NCBI RefSeq assembly: GCF_011067135.1
Contig: NZ_JAAMOW010000007.1
Location: 248,001-312,000 of the forward strand
DNA length: 64,000 bases
Direction of reading: 5' to 3'
Source of the DNA: Solimonas terrae
GTDB taxonomy: Bacteria > Pseudomonadota > Gammaproteobacteria > Nevskiales > Nevskiaceae
The stretch's first letter is position 1. Every line of letters begins with the position of its first letter. Positions 44,389 to 53,430 of the stretch are shown here, one piece after another. Made by a program: the position numbers and the translations under genes. Below the pieces are notes generated by a model. It saw only the letters and a program-made list of their open reading frames with translations. It was not told the DNA's origin and made no database searches.

Positions 44389-47300
44389 TCAGGGAACGCC
44401 CGGTTTCGGTTTCACCGTATCGACACCTTCGTCGGACAACAGCCGTGGCGTACCCTTGTGATCGGCGGCGAGCCACAGATACATCGCCGGCACCACGAAC
44501 AGCGTGAACAAGGTTCCGATCGAGATGCCGGTGAAGATCACCAGACCCATGTGATTGCGGCCGACGGCGCCGGCACCGCTGGCGATCACCAGCGGTACGA
44601 CACTGAGCACCATCGCCGCCGTCGTCATCAGGATCGGACGCAGGCGGATGCCGGCGGCAATCATGATCGCATCCCACTTCGAGCGACCGGCCTTCTGCTC
44701 ATCGTTGGCAAACTGCACGATCAGGATGCCGTGCTTGGAAATCAGGCCGATCAGCGTCACCAGTCCGACTTCCGTATAGATGTTCAGGGTCGCCTTCTTG
44801 ATGCCGAGGAAGATGAAGATCATCGCGCCGAAAATCGCCATCGGCACCGACATCATCACGATCAACGGATCACGGAAGCTGCCGAACTGCGCGGACAGCG
44901 CCAGGAAGATGATGACGACCGCGAACGCGAAGGTCAGCGCGAACGAACTTGACTCCTGGATGTACTGCCGGGACTGGCCGGCGTAGTCGATCGAGTAGCC
45001 CTGCGGCATTTCTTCCCGGGCGATCTTCTTCAGGTAGGCGAGCGCATCGCCGAGCGAGCCGACCGGCACGCCGGAGAAGGTCGCGGAATTCAGCTGCTGG
45101 AAATGGCTGATGCGGGTCGGGATGGTTTCGGTCTTCAGCGAGATGACCGTCGACGCCGGCACCATCACGCCGTTTGCGGCACGGATATAGAAGTCCTTCA
45201 GCTGCTCGGGATTCAGACGGTCATACTGTTCGACCTGCGGAATGACCTTGTACGAGCGCCCGGAAATGCTGAAGTAGTTGACGTAGCCGCCGCCGAGCAT
45301 CGCGCCCAGCGAGGCGCCGACATCCTGCATGGTCAGGCCCAGCGCCGCCACCTTGTCGCGCTGTACATTGACCGTCACCTGCGGCTTGTTGAGCTTGAGG
45401 TCGGTATCGATGAAGTAGAACTTGCCGCTCTTCCTCGCCTTGTCGAGCATGCGCAGGATCACGTCGTTGAGATTCGCGAACGGCTCGGTCGTGCCGAGCA
45501 CGAACACGACCGGCGTGTTGTTGCCGCCGGTACCGGTGGGCAACGGCGGCGGCAGCGAGGCATAGATCTTGGCGCCGGCGACGTGGTTCACCTGTGCCTG
45601 CAGTTCCTTCTGCAGCGTGTCGGCGTCCTTCGTTCGCTGATCCCAGGGCTTGAGAATGACGCCGGTCAGCGTCGTGTTCTGGCCATTGATGCCGGTGAAC
45701 TGGAAGACCTGATCGTGCTCGGGGTGCCCGGCGACGATGTCGTAGACCTGCTTGGCGTAACGCTGCATCTGCTGCGTACCGGCGTTCGGCGACGCGTAGC
45801 CGTAGACGATCATGAAACTCTGATCCTCGTTCGGCGCCAGTTCCCGCTGCGTGAACTTCATCATCACGAAGATCAGCACGATGACGATGAAGCCGAACGT
45901 GACGACCACGGCCCAGTGGCGCAGTCCGATCTTCAGCAGTCGTTCGTACTGATGGCGCGTCCATTCGAAGTTGCGGTCGATCCGCTTCACCAACCGACCC
46001 TGCTGGTGCTCTGCGCGCAGAAAGCGCGACGCCAGCATCGGTGACAGGGTCAACGCGACCACTGCCGAAACCGCGACCGCACCGGCCAGCGTGAACGCAA
46101 ACTCGGAGAACAGCGAGCCGGTCAGGCCACCCTGGAACCCGATCGGCACATAGACCGCAATCAGCACGACGGAGATCGCGATGATCGGCCCGGCCAGCTC
46201 GCGCGCGCCGATCAGCGCCGCCTGCATCGGCGTCTTGCCTTCCTTGAGATGTCGGTCGACGTTCTCGACGACGATGATCGCGTCGTCGACGACCAGCCCG
46301 ATCGCCAGCACCAGCGCCAGCAGTGTCAGCAGGTTCACGGAGTACCCGAGCACCAGCATGATGAAAAAGCCGCCGACCAGCGACAGCGGGATCGCGACGG
46401 CGGGGATCAGCACCGAGCGTGGCGCGCCAAGGAACAGGAAGATCACCAGTGTGACGATGATCAGTGCCTCGACGAGCGTCTTCTCGACTTCGTGAATGGC
46501 ATTGTTGATGTAGTCGGTCGAGTCGTAGTTGATCTTGCCGTTGAGGCCGGCCGGCAACTGCGACTGGATCTCCGGGAAGACATCGCGCACGCCGCTGATG
46601 ACCGACAGCACGTTGGCGTCCGGCGCGACCTTGATGCCCATGAACACGGCCTGCTTGTCGTTCATGAGGGCGTCGAAGTCGTAGTTCTCGGCGCCGAGCG
46701 TGACGTTGGCGACGTCTTCGAGGCGAACGACCGAAATGCCCTTCTGCTTGATGATCAGGCGCTTGAACTCGTCGACGCTGTGCAGGTCGGTACCGGCCGT
46801 GATGTCGACCGTCACCATCTGGCCTTTGGTGCTGCCGAGCGCGGAGATGTAGTTGTTGGCCGCCAGCGCCGTATAGACGTCCTGCGCGGTCAGGCCGTGT
46901 GCAGCGAGCTTGTCGGGATCAAGCCAGGCGCGCAGCGCGAACTGCCGCTCGCCGAGAATCTCGGCGGTCTGCACGCCGGGGATGGTCTGCAGCTTCGGCT
47001 TGACCACGCGCAGCAGATAATCGGTGATCTGGTTGCCGGCCAGCGTATCGCTGTAGAAGCCGATGTACATCGAGTCGGTCGATTCGCCGGTCGACAGCGT
47101 GATGATCGGCTGCTGCGACTGCGGCGGCAGCTGGTTCAGCACCGAATTGACCTTGGTGCTGATCTCGGTGAGCGCCTTGTTGGCGTCGTAGTTCAGCCGC
47201 AGGCTTGCGGTCACCGTGCTGGTGCCGGCCTGGCTGATCGAGTTCATGTAGTCGATGCCCTGCGCCTGCGCGACCGCCGCTTCGATCGGCGTGGTGACGA

Positions 47301-47484
47301 AGCCGGCGATCACATCGGAGTTGGCACCGTAGTACTGCGTGGTGATCGTGACCGTCGCGATTTCCGACTTCGGAAACTGGCGGATCGGCAGCTGGGCCAG
47401 CGCACGCAGGCCGAGCACGAGGATCAGCAGGCTGACCACGGTCGCGAGGACCGGGTTGCGGATGAAGATGTCAGTGAATTTCAT
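44389..47484 (-). CDS. RND multidrug efflux permease (HAE1 family, MexB/MexI-like)
   Basis: 1031 aa, normal for the family. 'FIRNPVLATVVSLLILVLGLRAL' is TM1, two large periplasmic loops follow, and TM4 carries the proton-relay 'IGLVVDDAIIVVENV' (adjacent Asp pair). The C-terminal half repeats the layout, with 'SMPMAIFGAMIFIFLG'-like and 'GLISKHGILIVQFANDEQ' segments. It exports hydrophobic or amphiphilic compounds using the proton gradient with the adaptor and NodT-type channel encoded upstream. It ends in a strong terminator. Confidence 0.96.
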   Translation of the reverse strand: MKFTDIFIRNPVLATVVSLLILVLGLRALAQLPIRQFPKSEIATVTITTQYYGANSDVIAGFVTTPIEAAVAQAQGIDYMNSISQAGTSTVTASLRLNYDANKALTEISTKVNSVLNQLPPQSQQPIITLSTGESTDSMYIGFYSDTLAGNQITDYLLRVVKPKLQTIPGVQTAEILGERQFALRAWLDPDKLAAHGLTAQDVYTALAANNYISALGSTKGQMVTVDITAGTDLHSVDEFKRLIIKQKGISVVRLEDVANVTLGAENYDFDALMNDKQAVFMGIKVAPDANVLSVISGVRDVFPEIQSQLPAGLNGKINYDSTDYINNAIHEVEKTLVEALIIVTLVIFLFLGAPRSVLIPAVAIPLSLVGGFFIMLVLGYSVNLLTLLALVLAIGLVVDDAIIVVENVDRHLKEGKTPMQAALIGARELAGPIIAISVVLIAVYVPIGFQGGLTGSLFSEFAFTLAGAVAVSAVVALTLSPMLASRFLRAEHQQGRLVKRIDRNFEWTRHQYERLLKIGLRHWAVVVTFGFIVIVLIFVMMKFTQRELAPNEDQSFMIVYGYASPNAGTQQMQRYAKQVYDIVAGHPEHDQVFQFTGINGQNTTLTGVILKPWDQRTKDADTLQKELQAQVNHVAGAKIYASLPPPLPTGTGGNNTPVVFVLGTTEPFANLNDVILRMLDKARKSGKFYFIDTDLKLNKPQVTVNVQRDKVAALGLTMQDVGASLGAMLGGGYVNYFSISGRSYKVIPQVEQYDRLNPEQLKDFYIRAANGVMVPASTVISLKTETIPTRISHFQQLNSATFSGVPVGSLGDALAYLKKIAREEMPQGYSIDYAGQSRQYIQESSSFALTFAFAVVIIFLALSAQFGSFRDPLIVMMSVPMAIFGAMIFIFLGIKKATLNIYTEVGLVTLIGLISKHGILIVQFANDEQKAGRSKWDAIMIAAGIRLRPILMTTAAMVLSVVPLVIASGAGAVGRNHMGLVIFTGISIGTLFTLFVVPAMYLWLAADHKGTPRLLSDEGVDTVKPKPGVP

Positions 47485-47499
47485 GCGGCTTCTGCCGTC

Positions 47500-48705
47500 T
47501 CACTCTTCGGTCGGCTTCGGATCGGCGTCGTTGAGCGGCTGCACGTCATTGTTGATCTCGATCGCCGAACCATTCTTCAGCTTGATCTGGCCACTGGTGA
47601 CGACTTCGTCCCCCTCCTGAACGCCCTTGAGCACGGCGATCTGATCGCCGCGCGTCGGGCCGACGGTGACGAGCACCTGCTTGCTGACCAGCTGATCGCC
47701 TGCGGCTTCCGGCGCGCCGGAATCGCTGCTCTTGTCGTCGTCCGGCTTCTCGCCGGCCTGTTTCGCCTTCTCGTCCGCCTCGGCCTTGAGCCTGGCCGCG
47801 GTCGTCACGACGAACACGGTCTCGCCGTACGGATTGAAGGTGATCGCGGTCTGCGGCAGCGTCAGATAACGCTGCGGTTCGCCGACTTCGATCTGCACAT
47901 CGGCGTACATGCCGGGCAGCAATCGATGCTGCGGGTTCTTCAGCGTCGCCTGCACGCTGACATTGCGCGTGTCCGGATCGACCTTCGGATCGATCGCGGT
48001 GATCTCGCCGGCAAACTGCGTGTCGGCATAGCTGTCGTTGTGGACGCTGACCTTCTGGCCGACCGCGATCTGCGCGAGCTGCTGTTGCGGCAGCGTGAAG
48101 TCGACGTAGATCGGATCGAGCTGCTGCAGGGTCACCAGCTTGGTGCCCGGCGCGACGTACTGCCCGGGATCGACGGCGCGAATGCCGAGATGGCCGGAGA
48201 ACGGCGCCCGGATGATCTTCTTGGCGACCAGCGCCTGCTGCTCGGCCAGCTGCGCCTTCGCGGTCTTCAGATTGGCATCGCTGGTGTCGAGCGCGGCCTG
48301 GCTGATCGCGTGCGCGGCGAGCTGCGATTTGTCGCGCTCGTACACCGTCTGCGCGAGATCGGCACTGGCGCGCAGGGCATCGAGGCGTGCAACGTCGTCG
48401 GCAGCGCGCAGCTTCACGAGCACCGCGCCGGCCTTGACGTCGTCACCGGACTTGAAGCCGATCTCATCGACGATGCCGGCCAGTTCGGGACTCAGATCAG
48501 CACCCTGGACAGCCCGCAGGCTGCCGACCGCATCCAGCGTCGGCCGCCATTGCTGGTAGCTGGCCTTGTAGGTCGAGACCGTCTCCTTGGGCACGCCCTG
48601 GGCCTTGAAGCCCTGGATCATGCTGTACACCGACCAGGCCTTGATGCCACCGATGACGAGCACCAGCGCGACAACGACGAGGGCGAGGATTCCCCAACGT
48701 TTCAT
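47500..48705 (-). CDS. RND periplasmic adaptor (membrane-fusion protein)
   Basis: 401 aa. After one N-terminal membrane helix come the biotinyl-lipoyl halves, an alpha-hairpin and the beta-barrel domain ('IRAPFSGHLGIRAVDPGQYVAPGTKLVTLQQLDPIYVDF' and 'PKVDPDTRNVSVQATLKNP'). An unusual Lys/Asp/Ser-rich insert ('KQAGEKPDDDKSSDSGAPEAAGD') interrupts the membrane-proximal domain near residue 320, probably a disordered loop. The gene precedes the permease by 15 bases and follows the outer-membrane factor. Confidence 0.95.
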   Translation of the reverse strand: MKRWGILALVVVALVLVIGGIKAWSVYSMIQGFKAQGVPKETVSTYKASYQQWRPTLDAVGSLRAVQGADLSPELAGIVDEIGFKSGDDVKAGAVLVKLRAADDVARLDALRASADLAQTVYERDKSQLAAHAISQAALDTSDANLKTAKAQLAEQQALVAKKIIRAPFSGHLGIRAVDPGQYVAPGTKLVTLQQLDPIYVDFTLPQQQLAQIAVGQKVSVHNDSYADTQFAGEITAIDPKVDPDTRNVSVQATLKNPQHRLLPGMYADVQIEVGEPQRYLTLPQTAITFNPYGETVFVVTTAARLKAEADEKAKQAGEKPDDDKSSDSGAPEAAGDQLVSKQVLVTVGPTRGDQIAVLKGVQEGDEVVTSGQIKLKNGSAIEINNDVQPLNDADPKPTEE

Positions 48706-48747
48706 GTTCTTCCCTGAGTTCGATTCTGTTGACCTGATGCCCGCGCG

Positions 48748-50274
48748 CTACGGCGTCGCGGCAGCAGTCGTGGCAGCGGCCGTTGCCGCTGCATCGCCCT
48801 GCCCGTCACGATTCCACCAACCGCCGCCGAGCGCCTGGAACAGCGCGGCGGTATCGCTGTAGCGGGCGGCCTGCGCAGTGATGAAATTGATCTTCGCTTC
48901 CTGCTGCTGACGCTGAGCATCGAGCACGTTCAGATAACCGACTGCACCGGCACGATACGACTGCTGCACCAGATCGAGATTCTGGTCGGCACTCTGCTGC
49001 GCGGTGTAGCGCGACTGCAGGGCCTGGGCGTCGTTGTCGAGCGCGTGCAGGCTGTCGGCGACATTGGCGAACGCCTGCAACACCGTCTGCTTGTAGTTCG
49101 CAAACGCCTCGTCATACGCCGCCACTGCCGCGCGCTTGCGCGCCTGCAGTTCGCCGCCATGGAAGATCGGCGCGGTCAGGCCGCCCGCGATGTTCCAGAT
49201 CTCGTTCGATGCGTCGAACAGGTTGCCGCTGGTCGCCTGCGCGCCGTAGCTGCCGCTGATCGTCAGGCTTGGAAACAGATTCGCGGTCGCCACGCCGACG
49301 TTGGCCGAGGCCTGATGCAGCTGCGCTTCGGCAGCACGAATGTCCGGACGCTGCTGTGCCAGCTGCGACGGCAACGACAGCGGAATTTCCTGCGGCAGGG
49401 TCAGCGCGCCAAGATCGAGCGTCGCGTCGTCCTGTTCGGCGGGCATCTGGCCGAGATAGATGGCCAGCTGGTTGCGTGTCTCGGCCAGCTGCTGACGCAG
49501 CGCCGGCAGCGTCGCGCGCGTGGCTTCAACCTGCGTGCGCGTCGACAGCACGTCGGTCAGGGCGACGGCACCCAGCTCGTACTGCTTTTCGGTGATGCGC
49601 TGCTGCTCTTCGAGCGCCTTGATGATGTCTTCGGTTGCCGCAACCTGCGTCTGCAACGACGCCTCGCGAACGCTGGCGGTGACGACGTTCGAAGCCAGCG
49701 TCAGATACGCGCCTTCGTACTGGAACCGCTGGTAGTCGGCCTGCGCACGCTGCGCTTCGACCGAGCGACGCACGCCGCCGAACAGGTCGAAGGTGTACGA
49801 GACGCCGACCGAGGCGCCGTACAGGTTGTAGATGTAACTGTTCGCCCCCGCGCCGGCCCCGGAGGCCGCGGTGTTGACCTTCTGCCGCGATGCCTGGCCC
49901 TTGAGATCGACGCTCGGCCAGTAGCCACCGTTGGCCGCCTTGGCGTTCTCCTGCGCCTGCCGCAACGCCGCCTGCGCCGCCGCCAGACTCGGGCTGTGCG
50001 CAAAGGCCTGTTCGATGCGCTTGCTGATCAGCTCGGAGCCGAACAGCTGCCACCACTGCGCCGGCAGCTGTGCGCCGCTCTTCAGCGTCTGCGCTTCACC
50101 ACCGGCCACCGGCGTCGCCGCTGTCTTGTCCGGCAGCACCTCGGCCGTATAGCGTTCGCCCTTGGTCGCCTCCGGCGTCTTGAAATCCGGCCCTACCGCA
50201 CAGGCAGCCAGGGTGGTCGCAAGGCCGGCAACGGCCAGCGTCAGCAGCGTCTTGTCATGCGCAATAGCTTTCAT
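48748..50274 (-). CDS. NodT-type outer-membrane efflux lipoprotein
   Basis: 508 aa from the ATG at 50274 (MKAIAHDKTLLTLAV). The lipobox is 'TTLAACAVGPDF', followed by 'WWQLFGSELISKRIEQAFAHSPSLAAAQAAL'. The second OEP domain has 'LAQQRPDIRAAEAQLHQASANVGVATANLFPSL' and 'APIFHGGELQARK'. A 20-residue Ala/Thr tail ends the protein. It overlaps the tetR gene by 20 bases, so tetR and efflux genes are one transcript. Confidence 0.95.
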   Translation of the reverse strand: MKAIAHDKTLLTLAVAGLATTLAACAVGPDFKTPEATKGERYTAEVLPDKTAATPVAGGEAQTLKSGAQLPAQWWQLFGSELISKRIEQAFAHSPSLAAAQAALRQAQENAKAANGGYWPSVDLKGQASRQKVNTAASGAGAGANSYIYNLYGASVGVSYTFDLFGGVRRSVEAQRAQADYQRFQYEGAYLTLASNVVTASVREASLQTQVAATEDIIKALEEQQRITEKQYELGAVALTDVLSTRTQVEATRATLPALRQQLAETRNQLAIYLGQMPAEQDDATLDLGALTLPQEIPLSLPSQLAQQRPDIRAAEAQLHQASANVGVATANLFPSLTISGSYGAQATSGNLFDASNEIWNIAGGLTAPIFHGGELQARKRAAVAAYDEAFANYKQTVLQAFANVADSLHALDNDAQALQSRYTAQQSADQNLDLVQQSYRAGAVGYLNVLDAQRQQQEAKINFITAQAARYSDTAALFQALGGGWWNRDGQGDAAATAAATTAAATP

Positions 50275-50980
50275 GCAGCACCTCTTTGCATAGTCGTTCC
50301 GCCAGCGCGTCGAGCGCCGCGGCATCGGTGGAATCGGTCCATGGCTTCCAGCCCAGGCCATTCAGCAGATCATTGATGTAACGCAGCATCAGCCGATAAG
50401 GCTCGGCAAACTGATGCTGTTCCACCAACCCTTCGTTGTGAACGATGGCGTGCAGTCCGGTCGACATCGCCCACGGCGCCAGGCAGATCTCGGATGGCGT
50501 CAGACCACGCGGATCGAGATCGCCGGCGCCGATCGCCTCGTCGATCAGGTCCAGCGCGGCCTGCCGCAAGGGCGCATGCGCCTCCATGCAGGCCTGTCGG
50601 CGGGCAGGTGGCGTCGCCCCCCAGATCACGTCCGTGAACACGAATTGCAGCAGCCGGAAATGTTCCGGTCGCCGGCGCGCATAGACGATGTCGGCAACGG
50701 CAAATCCGAGCATGCGGTCACGCGTACTCGCTTTCGCCCGGTACACGCGCACGAACAAATCGACCCGTTCCTGCGCCTGATCGCTGGCCAGAGCGACCAG
50801 CAGATCCTCTTTGGAGACGAAGTGCTGGTACAGCGTGCCCACCGCGTAATCGCATTTTTCGGCGACCCGACTCATCTGCAGATTGAGCAGGCCGTCTTCA
50901 CGAATGAGGCTGCGCGCAGCGTCGAGGAACAGCTGTTCGCGCTCCGCAACCTCTCGCTGGCGTCGTTCCCGGGTTCCCAT
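50255..50980 (-). CDS. TetR-family regulator of the efflux operon
   Basis: 241 aa. The N-terminal HTH is 'NLQMSRVAEKCDYAVGTLYQHFVSKEDLLVAL', a standard TetR recognition fold. The C-terminal ligand domain is helical, with no family name I can give. It is the first gene of tetR-OMF-adaptor-RND. Because it is in the same operon, it should repress its own transcription and respond to a transported compound. Confidence 0.93.
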   Translation of the reverse strand: MGTRERRQREVAEREQLFLDAARSLIREDGLLNLQMSRVAEKCDYAVGTLYQHFVSKEDLLVALASDQAQERVDLFVRVYRAKASTRDRMLGFAVADIVYARRRPEHFRLLQFVFTDVIWGATPPARRQACMEAHAPLRQAALDLIDEAIGAGDLDPRGLTPSEICLAPWAMSTGLHAIVHNEGLVEQHQFAEPYRLMLRYINDLLNGLGWKPWTDSTDAAALDALAERLCKEVLHESYCA

Positions 50981-51008
50981 TTGTGCGCTTTTGAGGAAGG
51001 CGCGAATT

Positions 51009-51018
51009 TTGAATTCAA
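51009..51018. promoter_or_regulatory. Candidate TetR operator upstream of the efflux operon
   Basis: TTGAATTCAA is a perfect 10-base palindrome in an AT-rich island, 29 bases upstream of the tetR ATG. The island also offers promoter-like hexamers. Its position and symmetry suit an autoregulatory operator, but no direct evidence links it to this regulator. Confidence 0.4.
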
Positions 51019-51030
51019 TTCATGAAATGA

Positions 51031-52296
51031 TCAAGTGTCGTTGCGCCGCAGCATGCGCGCCGCGAAGAAACCATCGGTTCCGTGACGATGCGGGAGCAGA
51101 CGCAGGAAAGGGCCAGAATCCCCACAATTGATGACAGTAGATGCATCTTCAACGTCAAAGCCGGCATTTCGCGCAATAAAGTCCGCGACCACAGCTTCGT
51201 TTTCATCACGCATCAGGCTGCAGGTCGCGTAGATCAAGCGCCCGCCGGGGCGCACGAGCCTGGCAGCGGCGGCGAGAATCCCACGCTGCTGAAGCGCCAA
51301 TGCGGTGAAGTCGATGTCCCTCAGCCGCAGCTCCGGATTGCGTCGCCAGGTGCCGGTCGCCGAACACGGTGCGTCGACCAGCACGGCATCGAAGCGTCCG
51401 CGCTGCGTCGTCAGCCATGCGTCATCCGGCAACACGCAGGCCTGCACGATCGACAGACCGGCACGCTGTGCGCGACTGCCGATCCGCGACAGGCGCGAGG
51501 CCGCGATGTCGAGCGCCCACAGCTCGCCCCGGTTCTGCATTGCCGCTCCCAGCGCGAGGGTCTTGCCGCCGGCGCCGGCGCAAAAATCGGCGATCCGCTC
51601 GCCGGGCTTTGCATCGACCAGCAGTGCCAGCAACTGGCTGCCCTCGTCCTGCGGCTCGACCCAGCCTTCGCGATAGGGCGCGGCGCTTTGCAGGGCGGCA
51701 CGACGCGGCAGGCGCAGCCCCCACGGCGACAGTGGTGTCGTAGTTGGCTCCAGACCCAGATCCTGCAGCACTGCGCTGGCACGTTCGCGACTCGCCTTCA
51801 GCAGATTGACGCGCAGATCGACAGGCGCCTCCCGGTTCAGGGCGTCGGCCAGCAGCGCCGCCTCGTGCCCGTAGTGCGTCTGCCAGTGCCGCCAGATCGA
51901 CTCCGGAACGTTGTGCCGCTCGGCATCACCGAGCGCGGCGTCATCGAACGCCTGCAAACGGGTCCGGGCGGCATCGGCGGCGTCCCCCGCCAGTGCATGC
52001 AAGGCGTGATGGTCGAGAAGACCGGTCGACAAGGCGTGCATGCAAAGCCAGTCCCGACACGACAGGGGCTGCGGGCCGGCCATGCGCTGCAAGCGCATCG
52101 CATCGCGCAGCACGCCATAGACCAGCGCCGTGACATGGCCACGATCGCGACCACCCATCTGGCGGTGCTCGCGAAACCAGTGGCCGAGCGCCACGTCCGC
52201 CGCCTGCCGATCGTCGCGGATCTTTTCCAGCAGCAGCGCGGCAGCCTGCCAGTGCGCCGCCCGGATCCGGGTGACCGCCGAAGAAGGCGCCGCCAT
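51031..52296 (-). CDS. RsmB-like 5-methylcytosine RNA methyltransferase (NOL1/NOP2/Sun)
   Basis: 421 aa from the ATG at 52296, which has AGGA just upstream; 52338 is an alternative ATG. An N-terminal NusB-like helical domain precedes the catalytic core. The SAM-binding block is 'IADFCAGAGGKTLALGAAM'. The two catalytic cysteines are in 'VDAPCSATGTWRRNPE' and 'IYATCSLMRDENE', a layout unique to m5C RNA methyltransferases. It is similar to RsmB (16S rRNA C967), although rsmB is usually next to fmt and def, so a related RNA target is possible. Confidence 0.88.
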   Translation of the reverse strand: MAAPSSAVTRIRAAHWQAAALLLEKIRDDRQAADVALGHWFREHRQMGGRDRGHVTALVYGVLRDAMRLQRMAGPQPLSCRDWLCMHALSTGLLDHHALHALAGDAADAARTRLQAFDDAALGDAERHNVPESIWRHWQTHYGHEAALLADALNREAPVDLRVNLLKASRERASAVLQDLGLEPTTTPLSPWGLRLPRRAALQSAAPYREGWVEPQDEGSQLLALLVDAKPGERIADFCAGAGGKTLALGAAMQNRGELWALDIAASRLSRIGSRAQRAGLSIVQACVLPDDAWLTTQRGRFDAVLVDAPCSATGTWRRNPELRLRDIDFTALALQQRGILAAAARLVRPGGRLIYATCSLMRDENEAVVADFIARNAGFDVEDASTVINCGDSGPFLRLLPHRHGTDGFFAARMLRRNDT

Positions 52297-52418
52297 GCCG
52301 TCCTGCTTTGGCCCCGTACCAACCGTTCGTCGGCTCATCAAATACAACCTATTGTGTTTGGAAAGGGGCGGTGACACGATCAGTCGTGGCTGGCGAATCG
52401 TAAGTCGTGGGGCTTATG

Positions 52419-52441
52419 AAGCCGCCATATTTCTACGGCTT
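52419..52441 (+). promoter_or_regulatory. Small hairpin just before the microprotein ribosome site
   Basis: AAGCCG (52419-52424) and CGGCTT (52436-52441) pair across an 11-base AU-rich loop. The stem ends two bases before the GGAG of the microprotein gene, so it could set translation or stabilise the 5' end. Confidence 0.4.
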
Positions 52442-52454
52442 GAAGGAGATTCAC

Positions 52455-52514
52455 ATGGCTGCTGCCAAGAAAGCGAAAAAAGCTGCTCCCAAAAAAGCTG
52501 CGAAGAAAAAGTAA
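52455..52514 (+). CDS. 19-residue Lys/Ala-rich microprotein
   Basis: ATG at 52455 behind AAGGAG at good spacing, TAA at 52512, and a terminator 17 bases further on. The product reads MAAAKKAKKAAPKKAAKKK: ten Lys, seven Ala, one Pro. The composition is that of histone-H1-like or HupB/AlgP C-terminal tails. The unit has its own ribosome site and terminator, so it looks like a real transcription unit. It may bind DNA, RNA or ribosomes. Alternatively the RNA itself could be the functional product. Confidence 0.65.
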   Translation: MAAAKKAKKAAPKKAAKKK

Positions 52515-52530
52515 TTCCAGATCCACAACT

Positions 52531-52569
52531 CAGGCGCGGCGCCGCGAGGCACCGCGCCTGTTTTGTCTT
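52531..52569 (+). terminator. Intrinsic terminator of the microprotein unit
   Basis: CAGGCGCGG (52531-52539) and CCGCGCCTG (52552-52560) form a 9-bp stem, followed by TTTTGTCTT. Orientation fits plus-strand transcription. Confidence 0.88.
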
Positions 52570-52719
52570 TGAACGGCGGCGTCTTCACGTCGCCGTTTCT
52601 CGTCGGACCGCCGGTCCGCCGCCATGCGCCGCCGCGCCAGCGCACTGCAAAGCGATCGGCGGCGATGCTAGATTGCGATGATCCCATTTCGTCCGATCAC
52701 TTTCGAGGAACGCAACTGC

Positions 52720-53412
52720 ATGGAAAGGACCGCACTGGTCGTCGATGATTCGAAATCGGCACGCTTTGCGCTGCGCCGGCACCTGGAAAGCCATGCGTTC
52801 AAGGTCGACACCGCCGACTGCGCGACGGACGCCTATCGCATCGTCCACGAACAGCGTCCGGACCTGATTTTTCTCGATCACATCATGCCGGGCATCGACG
52901 GCTTCGAAGCCATGCGCAAGTTCAAGCAGGACCCGGAAACGGCGGCGATCCCGATCGTGATCTGTTCTTCGAACGAAGGCGAAGCGTTCATCAGCGAAGC
53001 GCGCGATCAGGGCGCAGCCGACGTCCTGCCCAAACCGCCGACTCCGGAACATCTGCAGCGCCTGCTGACGTCGATCGAACTGCGCGAGCGCGAACTGGAA
53101 ATCGAGGCGAGCCTGAGCGCCGCGCAAAACGGCGATGCCGTGGACGAGGCCGACGTCCTGCTCGATGCGCCGGTTGCCGCAACCCCGGCAGCCGCAGGCT
53201 TCCTCGTCGAAGCACCCGCGGTGCCGGCTCCGGCGGCAGACGCTGAACTGCAGGCGCTGCGCGCACGCGTCAGCGCACTTGAGCAGCGTCTGGATAGCGA
53301 ACTCGCCGAACTGCGCGCACAGTTCGCGCGTGAACTTGATGAGGCCGGCCGCAAGGCCCTCGAACAATTTGCACAAAGCCTGTTGAAGGCCAGTCGTCCA
53401 CACGGGGCCTGA
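52720..53412 (+). CDS. Receiver-domain protein with C-terminal coiled coil
   Basis: 230 aa from the ATG at 52720 behind GAGGAA. Residues 1-120 form a receiver domain ('TALVVDDSKSARFALRRHL', phospho-acceptor Asp in 'DLIFLDHIMPGIDG', Lys in 'ADVLPKPPTPEHL'). An Ala/Pro/Glu linker follows. The last 60 residues ('LRARVSALEQRLDSELAELRAQFARELDEAG') are a predicted coiled coil. There is no DNA-binding or enzymatic output domain, so it likely acts by oligomerisation or by partner binding, as in motility, polarity or surface-control pathways. No kinase is adjacent. Confidence 0.88.
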   Translation: MERTALVVDDSKSARFALRRHLESHAFKVDTADCATDAYRIVHEQRPDLIFLDHIMPGIDGFEAMRKFKQDPETAAIPIVICSSNEGEAFISEARDQGAADVLPKPPTPEHLQRLLTSIELRERELEIEASLSAAQNGDAVDEADVLLDAPVAATPAAAGFLVEAPAVPAPAADAELQALRARVSALEQRLDSELAELRAQFARELDEAGRKALEQFAQSLLKASRPHGA

Positions 53413-53430
53413 AACGCGCGGGCCTGGAAC

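Noticed and set aside
46249-48717. 822-codon open frame on the plus strand across the RND permease and adaptor genes
   Set aside because: It is antisense to strongly conserved efflux genes, and its translation is an Arg/Asp/Leu-rich low-complexity sequence with no fold signature.
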